This document shows, in pieces, positions 1 through 5,539 of a stretch of DNA of 5,539 nt. The stretch's first letter is position 1. Each line of letters starts with the position of its first letter. The notes under the pieces are model-generated. The model saw nothing but the letters and a program-made list of their open reading frames with translations. It was not told the origin of the DNA and ran no database searches. Source of the DNA: DASPJQ01 sp035299065 (lineage in GTDB: Bacteria; Bacteroidota; Bacteroidia; Flavobacteriales_D; UBA2798); assembly GCA_035299065.1 (NCBI GenBank), contig DATGXI010000033.1:1-5539 (forward strand), given 5' to 3'. The position numbers and the translations under genes were made by a program.

Positions 1-1
1 A

Positions 2-37
2 TTTAAAATTTATGCATACCATTTGTTTAAAGTTTGA
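2..37 (+). CDS. C-terminal end of an upstream gene (partial, unidentified)
   Basis: The frame beginning at base 2 is open from the window edge and reads FKIYAYHLFKV before a TGA at 35-37. That stop shares bases with the TTG start of the tape measure gene (TTGA overlap), a layout typical of translationally coupled genes in an operon. Of the other two forward frames, one is closed by stops at 4-6 and 28-30. The other is open here, but it runs in a different frame through the tape measure gene. Eleven residues are too few to name the product. In eCIS loci the gene before the tape measure gene is often a baseplate or other structural gene, but that is only context. Confidence 0.45.
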   Translation, partial: FKIYAYHLFKV

Positions 38-1512
38 GCGCAACGCATCACATATCAAAACTTATCATGAAAATGCATGTGCCGGTGCAGGAAGGGGCCT
101 ATGTACTTCAAAACAAGGCCTCGGTGGTATTGAAAAACGAAGCCTTAAAACGCATTGAAAAAGTATTTAACGAATTTGATACAGGAGGAAAAACCATTCG
201 CATTGAGAAACTGGAGCTTGATTTAACCGATGAAGAATTTGCCGACATGGATGATATTCTTGCTGCGCATATTGAAGAAAAACTGCGGGAAGAACTGGGC
301 AAACTACTTCACGAAGAATCTATTTTTGTTGTAACCGGTGAACGCGGTATAAGCGCGCAGCAAAGCGGTATCAAAACAGTTGATACGCGTCAAAATGAAA
401 CTGAATTGGTTTTATTTTTTCTTGAAAAAGGTTATTTACCCTGGTGGGCTGATAATAAAACAGCAAGCATTGCACAAAGCCTGGAACAATTGGTTTCAAC
501 AGGCGATACAAATTCATTTTACCGGTACCTTGTGCCCTTGCTTGAATTAAAACAGTCACGCACCAGGCTGGTAAACTTACTCCCTGAAAGTTATGTGCAA
601 CAAATAATTTACGATTTACTTAAGACCCAACCGGCCCTTGTGGCCTTTATGCGTGCCTTGTGGGAAGCTACCCCCGGGCGCCAACCGGTATACGCGCATG
701 CGCTCCATGCCTGCGCTTTACCGGGCATAAACATTCAAACATGGATAAGCTTTTTTTTTGAACAGCATGCGCAATTCAATACAGCGCAAACACTGCTGGA
801 AAAACTGGATTTACAACGAAAAAAAATAGTTATTGAAGCCCTGGTTAAGACTACCGGCTTCAACAAAAGTGAACTGGTTGAGTTGCTTTCGCCTTATAAA
901 GGCAAAATAGACATCGTGAAGGATGATATAGCTATTGAAAAATTGCTAAAGGAAAAACCCGAACCTGTTGATGCAAAAAAAGAAAAGCAAAGCAATTACA
1001 AAACTGAAATAGACAGCATTTATATTGAACAGGCCGGACTTGTGCTCATACATGCTTATTTGCAGCCATTTTTTGCAGCGTTGGGATTGCTGAATGGCAG
1101 AACATTTAAAACTGAGGAAGCGCAGCACCTTGCTGTACATATTTTACATTACATGGCATCAGGCACCAGTGAAATGCCCGAGGAGCACCAACTGGTATTG
1201 CCAAAATTATTGTGCGGGCTTGAGCCCGAAGATGTGCTTGTAACGGAAATAGAACTAACGCATGAACAAAAACACGAATGCGAACAATTGTTGCAGGCAG
1301 TGATTGACAATTGGGGCGCCTTAAAGCGAAGCTCACCTGCAGGTTTACGTCAAGCCTTCATAAACCGTGAAGGAAAACTGGCACGTAAAACTGGTGGCTG
1401 GAACCTGCACATTGAGCGTACTGCCATTGATATATTGCTGGATAAACTGCCCTGGGGCATAAGCCTCATTAAACTGCCCTGGTATGATGAAATAATTTAC
1501 GTGGAATGGTAA
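34..1512 (+). CDS. Contractile injection system tape measure protein (CIS_TMP, Afp14-like)
   Basis: This 492-residue protein belongs to the family thought to set the length of the tube and sheath in phage-tail-like extracellular contractile injection systems. Residues 5-20 (HHISKLIMKMHVPVQE), AYVLQNK (22-28) and RIEKLELDL (56-64) match the family's N-terminal module. LPWW lies at 135-138. The C-terminal module is strongest: an AGLVLIH-AYLQPFF block (334-347), LCG (393-395), NWGALK (426-431), AGLRQAFINREGKL (436-449) and LPWGISLIKLPW (472-483), ending in VEW. A Lys/Glu-rich linker (about 301-325) separates the variable middle from this module. There is no signal peptide or membrane segment, which fits a cytoplasmic assembly factor. 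TTG at 34 is chosen because an in-frame TAA sits at 28-30, while the first ATG (67) would remove the conserved HHISKLI segment. The start overlaps the upstream stop, suggesting coupled translation. From memory the length is on the short side for the family. The family call is secure. Length control is established for few members and inferred here. Confidence 0.93.
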   Translation: MSATHHISKLIMKMHVPVQEGAYVLQNKASVVLKNEALKRIEKVFNEFDTGGKTIRIEKLELDLTDEEFADMDDILAAHIEEKLREELGKLLHEESIFVVTGERGISAQQSGIKTVDTRQNETELVLFFLEKGYLPWWADNKTASIAQSLEQLVSTGDTNSFYRYLVPLLELKQSRTRLVNLLPESYVQQIIYDLLKTQPALVAFMRALWEATPGRQPVYAHALHACALPGINIQTWISFFFEQHAQFNTAQTLLEKLDLQRKKIVIEALVKTTGFNKSELVELLSPYKGKIDIVKDDIAIEKLLKEKPEPVDAKKEKQSNYKTEIDSIYIEQAGLVLIHAYLQPFFAALGLLNGRTFKTEEAQHLAVHILHYMASGTSEMPEEHQLVLPKLLCGLEPEDVLVTEIELTHEQKHECEQLLQAVIDNWGALKRSSPAGLRQAFINREGKLARKTGGWNLHIERTAIDILLDKLPWGISLIKLPWYDEIIYVEW

Positions 1513-1521
1513 AAGGAAAGC

Positions 1522-1552
1522 GGCAGTAAGCAGTAGCAGTAGGCAGTCAGTA
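1522..1552 (+). repeat. Short GCAGTA-type direct repeat cluster in intergenic gap
   Basis: GCAGTA occurs at 1523-1528, 1530-1535 and 1536-1541, followed by GCAGT (1543-1547) and CAGTA (1548-1552). Another GCAGT lies at 1569-1573. The cluster starts ten bases after the tape measure stop, in the only sizeable gap between genes here (126 bases). From general experience, GCAGT-rich intergenic runs are common in Bacteroidota, but that comparison cannot be made from this window. No hairpin able to act as a terminator is formed by the repeats. Confidence 0.6.
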
Positions 1553-1591
1553 AAAAATGATTCTGGTAGCAGTTAAAAAAAAACTTTGTGA

Positions 1592-1627
1592 ACCCTACCC
1601 CTACCCGGTGTTCTCTGTGGTTAAATA
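1592..1627 (+). other. Low-complexity CCCTA run and possible dispersed intergenic string before the ATPase gene
   Basis: The segment contains a CCCTA-CCCCTA-CCC run (1593-1606) and then CTCTGTGGTTAAATA (1613-1627), ending 11 bases before the ATPase start codon. The second string resembles intergenic text that I recall recurring in many Bacteroidota genomes, which would make it a dispersed element fragment and not a gene-specific regulator. No inverted repeat and no TAnnTTTG-type Bacteroidota promoter was found. The nearest is AAACTTTG at 1581-1588, which lacks the leading T and any TTG upstream. Function is unknown. Confidence 0.3.
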
Positions 1628-1638
1628 ATATGTGAGAA

Positions 1639-2994
1639 ATGAAAAACGAAAAAATACAGGCCAATGCCATTGACGTAACCAGCGAATTTAACTGGCTTAA
1701 ACAATTGCTTGATGAACGTGTTCAGTGCGAATTTGGCAATAAAACAAATGCTGGAAAAAACCTGTTTGATCTTTTCCCGGCACCGGGTCTTGAAAAAAGC
1801 ACATCGCCCTATGCAAAATTTATACGCAAAAACCATATAAAACCGCCTGAGCGCATTGCATTGTTACTGGCTCTTGCACCTTACCTGTACCCACAAATAC
1901 TGGATGCTTTTCTTATAAAAAACAGCGATATAGGCAAACCTTTTACCGAGTTTGGCGGCATTGAAAGTAAAAACCACAAAGGTTTTATTCCAACCGGCCA
2001 AACCCTGCTGTTCTTACTTGCAGGAAATAACATTGAACAACGTTTTATATATATGCGGCTTCTTGAAGCTGACAGCATACTGTTACGGGAAGGATACATT
2101 TTTATTGAACAAACGGCAAACGAAGAACCTTTTTTAAGTGGATCCTTAAGTCCGTCACGTGACCTGGCGGAACTCTTTACCAAAGGTGAACCGTTTAAAC
2201 CGTCATTTAACGCCTCGTTTCCTGCCAAACTCATAACAAGCGGCATGAACTGGAACGACCTGGTACTTGACGACCTTACAAAAAAACAACTTCGTGAATT
2301 GACATGGTGGCTGGCCCACAACCACACACTCATGGATACCTGGAACATGAAACGAAAAATAAAACCCGGTTACCGTGCCTTGTTTTATGGGCCACCCGGC
2401 ACAGGAAAAACACTTACCGCTACCTTGTTGGGCAAGTTGCATGAACGCGATGTTTACCGGATTGATTTGTCCAAAATTGTTTCAAAATACATTGGCGAAA
2501 CCGAAAAAAACCTGGCCACCGTTTTTGAACGGGCCGAACACAAAGACTGGATTTTATTTTTTGATGAAGCCGATGCCTTGTTTGGAAAGCGAACAAATGT
2601 GCAGTCAAGTAACGACCGCCATGCCAACCAGGAAGTAAGTTATTTATTGCAGCGCATTGAAGACTATAACGGCATGGTAATTTTGGCCAGTAACTTAAAA
2701 ACAAACATTGACGAGGCCTTTTTGCGCAGGTTTCAAAGCCTGGTGTATTTCCCAATGCCCAAGAAAAATGAACGTTTTGCACTGTGGAAAAGCACGCTGC
2801 CTGAACAATGCAGCACAAACGAAGAAGAAATTGACAAGGTGGCTGAAAAATACGAAGTTGCCGGTGGCACCATCATAAACGTAGTGCAATACTGTGCTTT
2901 AAAAGCCATTGAGAATGGCACACAAACCATTACCGCCAGTGATCTGGCAGAAGGCATGGGCAAGGAATTGATAAAAATGGGAAGGACCTCTTAA
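1639..2994 (+). CDS. eCIS-associated AAA+ ATPase (Afp15-like)
   Basis: The 451-residue protein has an N-terminal region (about 1-235) typical of the ATPases encoded in contractile injection loci, followed by one AAA+ module. Visible motifs are Walker A GPPGTGKT (251-258), Walker B ILFFDEAD (305-312, with D309 and E310), sensor 1 Asn352 in LASN, and candidate arginine fingers R363/R364 in DEAFLRRF. Pore-loop-like KYIGETEKNL (283-292) follows, and a C-terminal helical lid begins near 385. All catalytic residues are present, so an active ATPase is expected. It has no signal peptide or membrane helix and should be cytosolic. In related loci this ATPase accompanies the particle genes and is thought to act in assembly, cargo handling or recycling. 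Its exact role is unsettled. It lies 126 bases after the tape measure gene and 15 bases before the calpain-like gene, so it probably shares a transcript with the latter. ATG 1639 fits because the frame holds no earlier plausible start. Confidence 0.93.
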   Translation: MKNEKIQANAIDVTSEFNWLKQLLDERVQCEFGNKTNAGKNLFDLFPAPGLEKSTSPYAKFIRKNHIKPPERIALLLALAPYLYPQILDAFLIKNSDIGKPFTEFGGIESKNHKGFIPTGQTLLFLLAGNNIEQRFIYMRLLEADSILLREGYIFIEQTANEEPFLSGSLSPSRDLAELFTKGEPFKPSFNASFPAKLITSGMNWNDLVLDDLTKKQLRELTWWLAHNHTLMDTWNMKRKIKPGYRALFYGPPGTGKTLTATLLGKLHERDVYRIDLSKIVSKYIGETEKNLATVFERAEHKDWILFFDEADALFGKRTNVQSSNDRHANQEVSYLLQRIEDYNGMVILASNLKTNIDEAFLRRFQSLVYFPMPKKNERFALWKSTLPEQCSTNEEEIDKVAEKYEVAGGTIINVVQYCALKAIENGTQTITASDLAEGMGKELIKMGRTS

Positions 2995-3009
2995 ACAATT
3001 ACAATCTAA

Positions 3010-4830
3010 ATGACCGAAGCAAAAACACTTCAGGATACAATAGCTGAAAAAACAAATTCAGAAGCGGACCAATATAAAGGAGCTATGCCGGGAGCGCTCA
3101 CCCAGGCATCAGATGCAACTGCAACAATTTTAAACAATCAAAATCCCACTGGCATTTCAGGAAATATACTTTCCAATTACTCAGACAAAAAATCAGGCAA
3201 TGTCACCTTCTCAGGTGAGAACCCGTTGTCTGAAATACCTGACAAGGATCTCATAGAAATGTTGAATGAACTTTATTTTTTTGACACCAACCTTCTTACA
3301 AACTATTATTATCAACCTAAAGTTGATTGTAAATACATCGACTATGACTACCTCATTAATTACTATGAACCGCTTTTTTTGGGTACAAACCCGGTTACCA
3401 GGGAACATATAGTTGAGTTTAATAAAAGAATAGCGGGCAATGTGGAAGCTTACAAAACAAAAGTTGGCATTGAATCTTTAAACCCAATTATTGAACAGCT
3501 CAACACCTATTTACAAGATCCAACGCTGCCTGACAGGGTAAAAAATGATGGTGACATCCTGTTGAAAAGAGCAAAATTGGCCAATGAATTAAATGTATCA
3601 CTGGAAGGTATAAATGATAACATAACTGAATACAATAAAATTTCAAATAAAGCACGTTTCCTTTATCTTACCCAACCTGACGTGGACAAGGTTATTGTGT
3701 TTAAAACCAATGCGGAAGCTTTTATCGCACTTTACAATACAGGCGATGAAGGAACCAAATCCTGTTATGCTGACGACAAAAAAAGGATATCGGACGCTAT
3801 AGATAGTTATACCACCTTCCTGGCAACTGCACATGATGTAGTGAATAAATCAGCACAAAAAATACGTGACTCAGGCAAGAACCCCTTACCAGCCCCTGAT
3901 GGAAGCGATTACCTTATAGGTAAAAAAGAAAAAAACAAAGATAAGCCAAACAAAAGGGCCCTTAAAAACTGGGGCGTGTACAAACAGGTAAAAAAAGAAG
4001 GGGACGATAAAAAAACAGATGAATATTCTATTTATAAAAAAGACAAAAAAGAAAAAGATGCTGACGAGGTAGACATGAATGACGCTGTTCAAGGATCGCT
4101 GGGCGACTGTTACCTGATCTCATCCATAGCTGCTGTTGCAAGACGAAGGCCTGATTTAATCAAATCACTTATTGCCTATAAACCGGGCGATTCTTTTGCC
4201 ACGGTTACCCTTTACATCCTGGATGCTGACACACAAAAATACGAACCGAAAAAAATAACAGTAAGCTTTGATTTTCCTGCAAAAAACGGGCAACCGGGCT
4301 ATGCCAAACAAGGAGACAATGAATTATGGGTTATGCTTATTGAAAAGGCCTATGCCCAGGAAATGGGGGGCTATGCCAATATTGAATCCCAATCCCCTGC
4401 ACAGGCACTGGCTGTACTAACCGGAACTCCGCCAACCCAAACAGGGACCGAGGAAAATAATGTGGCTGAACAGCTTAAAACAGCCAATGAAGTAAACTAT
4501 GCTGTTGTTGCAGGAACCAAAGAAGAAGGCGACATAAAGCCACCTTATACAATTGAAAAAATAAACGGGAACCCAATTGTAAGGCTAAATACCAGTAAAG
4601 AAAAAATTTATCCCAAACACGCTTATACTGTACTTGCCTATGATGAAACAAGTAACATGATTAAATTGCGAAACCCGCATGGAAATAAAACCATGCAGTA
4701 TTATCCGGGAGGAACAGCTATGCCGGGAGTGGAAGCCACAGAAGAAGAATTTCCTGCTGAATTTTCAATAACTTTGGACGAATTCAAGGCTTGCTTTTCA
4801 GCAGTTTATTCATCTAAATTAGGAGAATAA
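3010..4830 (+). CDS. Calpain-like (C2 family) cysteine protease, candidate injection-system effector
   Basis: The C-terminal part of this 606-residue protein (about 355-605) is a calpain-type papain-fold protease. Asn/Asp-rich residues lead into QGSLGDCYLISSIAAV, with Q361 as oxyanion residue and C367 as nucleophile. ELWVMLIEKAYAQ (438-450), GGYANIES (453-460) and LTG (470-472) match the family core. H537 in PKHAYTVLAYDE and N555 in RNPHG complete the triad, and a SITLDEF-type ending (586-592) closes the domain. The domain stops at the C-terminus, with no calpain C2-like or EF-hand module. Residues 1-70 are polar and low in complexity (S, T, N, Q, G, A). Residues 75-300 look helical and are not recognised. 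Residues 305-350 hold 17 lysines. There is no signal peptide or membrane helix. The start lies 15 bases after the ATPase stop. Position and architecture suggest cargo of the injection system, cleaving proteins in a target cell. The protease call is firm. The effector role is inferred, and a housekeeping or self-processing protease remains possible. Confidence 0.9.
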   Translation: MTEAKTLQDTIAEKTNSEADQYKGAMPGALTQASDATATILNNQNPTGISGNILSNYSDKKSGNVTFSGENPLSEIPDKDLIEMLNELYFFDTNLLTNYYYQPKVDCKYIDYDYLINYYEPLFLGTNPVTREHIVEFNKRIAGNVEAYKTKVGIESLNPIIEQLNTYLQDPTLPDRVKNDGDILLKRAKLANELNVSLEGINDNITEYNKISNKARFLYLTQPDVDKVIVFKTNAEAFIALYNTGDEGTKSCYADDKKRISDAIDSYTTFLATAHDVVNKSAQKIRDSGKNPLPAPDGSDYLIGKKEKNKDKPNKRALKNWGVYKQVKKEGDDKKTDEYSIYKKDKKEKDADEVDMNDAVQGSLGDCYLISSIAAVARRRPDLIKSLIAYKPGDSFATVTLYILDADTQKYEPKKITVSFDFPAKNGQPGYAKQGDNELWVMLIEKAYAQEMGGYANIESQSPAQALAVLTGTPPTQTGTEENNVAEQLKTANEVNYAVVAGTKEEGDIKPPYTIEKINGNPIVRLNTSKEKIYPKHAYTVLAYDETSNMIKLRNPHGNKTMQYYPGGTAMPGVEATEEEFPAEFSITLDEFKACFSAVYSSKLGE

Positions 4831-4862
4831 ACGAATGATTACAGGCCTGTTATTAATAAAAC

Positions 4863-4916
4863 ATGAAAATACTTGCAGTAGTTTTTTTATTTATCGGTTA
4901 CACCCATTCCGCGGCC
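4863..4916 (+). other. Signal peptide coding segment of the downstream secreted protein
   Basis: Residues 1-18 have a Lys at position 2, a hydrophobic core (ILAVVFLFIG) and small residues at -3 and -1 (Ser16, Ala18) before Gln19, a common cut site pattern in Bacteroidota. This also supports ATG 4863 as the true start. Confidence 0.75.
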
Positions 4917-5539
4917 CAGGTAAACTTTGCCATTGGAAACTATTACAGGCATTATCTTATACCATTAGAACGTTATTATAAAGAATTAAAAATGGGATTT
5001 GACCAGGAATTTTATACGCCTTTGGTACTGAAATTAAAGGGCAACATCAATACGTGTACTATTGAGGAAGTTATTCCGGCACAGGAAGCGGTTAAAGCAA
5101 AAAAATACAAGGAATATAAGCAGTACTATGAAGTTGAACAAAACAAAAAGCTACAAAGTAATTCAACCGGTAAAAAGAAAAAAAGAAAAAGAAAAAAAGA
5201 AAAACTGGAAATTGAGCTTTTAACCCCAAGAAGAAACCAGGGCTATTATGCCTATAACTTTGTTTACCGGTTTGACCACTACAGCCATATGCATGCAGTA
5301 ACCCTGAATGAAGTGACTTTGTTTGATTATAACGAAACCGAAGTACGCAACAGTTTGTCATTATTTGCCTTGACCTGGAAAAATAATAAACCCGCTGCAC
5401 TTTACTTCCAGGACCGTGATTCCAAAGCAAGAAAATCAGGAATGTGCATGGTGTCGATTTTTGACTATTTTAAAAAGGATGGTTATACCCAACACCTTCA
5501 CTTTTCAAAAGAAGCTGCTATTGATACCAGCGAAAAAAA
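4863..5539 (+). CDS. Secreted protein with signal peptide, function unknown (partial, 3' end outside window)
   Basis: An open frame runs from ATG 4863 to the window edge (225 full codons). It begins MKILAVVFLFIGYTHSAAQ, a signal peptide with a likely signal peptidase I cut after A18 (S-A-A before Q19) and no lipobox Cys, so a periplasmic or secreted soluble product is expected. The mature part is rich in Tyr and Lys (EFYTPLVLKLKGNINTC, KKYKEYKQYYEVE). It has a strongly basic run, KKKKRKRKKEK, at 104-114, followed by a more ordered-looking region (YYAYNFVYRFDHYS, then SLFALTWKN). I do not recognise the family. It follows the calpain-like gene by 32 bases on the same strand, so cotranscription is plausible. 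A link to the protease, for example as an inhibitor or accessory protein, is speculation. The frame was read directly from the sequence, and base composition resembles the neighbouring genes. Confidence 0.75.
   Translation, partial: MKILAVVFLFIGYTHSAAQVNFAIGNYYRHYLIPLERYYKELKMGFDQEFYTPLVLKLKGNINTCTIEEVIPAQEAVKAKKYKEYKQYYEVEQNKKLQSNSTGKKKKRKRKKEKLEIELLTPRRNQGYYAYNFVYRFDHYSHMHAVTLNEVTLFDYNETEVRNSLSLFALTWKNNKPAALYFQDRDSKARKSGMCMVSIFDYFKKDGYTQHLHFSKEAAIDTSEK
5172..5204 (+). repeat. 33-base A/G-only tract coding for a Lys/Arg run
   Basis: Every base from 5172 to 5204 is A or G, with A runs of five to seven. It encodes KKKKRKRKKEK in the secreted protein. An in-frame A-AAA-AAA string (5192-5198) has the form of a ribosomal slippery site, and the tract could also be prone to replication slippage. 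No downstream stimulatory hairpin was recognised. Confidence 0.6.

Noticed and set aside
17..25. TACCATTTG as a -7 promoter element before the tape measure gene
   Set aside because: The spacer is one base too long for TAnnTTTG, and the site lies inside the end of an upstream open frame.
1443..1482. Direct DNA repeat TAAACTGCCCTGG (two copies 27 bases apart)
   Set aside because: It encodes the conserved double LPW motif of the tape measure family, so it is explained by the protein and is not a separate repeat element.
1581..1588. AAACTTTG as a Bacteroidota -7 promoter element (TAnnTTTG)
   Set aside because: The leading T is missing and no TTG lies at the expected upstream distance.
1881..2348. 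Minus-strand 155-residue ORF opposite the ATPase gene
   Set aside because: It lies entirely within the well-supported ATPase gene and its Ser/Arg-rich content is typical of antisense shadows.
4841..4850. Perfect 10-base palindrome ACAGGCCTGT between the protease and secreted protein genes
   Set aside because: It does not extend, leaves only a tiny stem once a loop is allowed, and has no T run, so it is neither a terminator nor a supported operator.
4835..4978. Short + strand ORF starting MITGLLLIKHENT
   Set aside because: It overlaps the signal-peptide gene in another frame, while the 4863 frame is far longer and has a coherent signal peptide.
5092..5430. Minus-strand 112-residue ORF
   Set aside because: Its Phe-rich stretch is the reverse reading of the Lys/Arg tract. 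The + strand frame explains the region.

Overview
The window looks like a piece of a Bacteroidota (Bacteroidetes) genome. It is A+T-rich, the genes lack clear Shine-Dalgarno sequences, and the proteins match Bacteroidota-type extracellular contractile injection system (eCIS) components. The assignment rests on gene content and style, not on a marker gene. All supported genes lie on the + strand.

Layout. Bases 2-37 hold the last codons of an upstream gene whose TGA overlaps the TTG start of the next gene. Bases 34-1512 encode an eCIS 'tape measure' family protein (CIS_TMP, Afp14-like), recognised by its conserved N-terminal segment, an LPWW motif and a well-conserved C-terminal module ending in two LPW motifs. 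A 126-base gap follows that carries short GCAGTA-type direct repeats. Bases 1639-2994 encode the eCIS-type AAA+ ATPase (Afp15-like). Only 15 bases later, 3010-4830 encodes a 606-residue protein with an intact C-terminal calpain-like (C2-type) cysteine protease domain behind about 355 residues that I do not recognise. After 32 bases, a gene for a secreted protein with a signal peptide and a Lys/Arg tract runs off the window end.

How they may fit together. The tape measure protein is expected to set tube and sheath length, and the AAA+ ATPase is a standard partner of the particle genes. Cargo genes commonly sit just downstream of the ATPase. The calpain-like protein is in that position, has no signal peptide, and begins with a polar low-complexity segment, so the best hypothesis is a protease toxin loaded into the injection particle. 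The last gene could belong to the same locus (accessory or protective factor) or be unrelated. No RNA gene, CRISPR array, insertion sequence, convincing promoter or terminator was seen.
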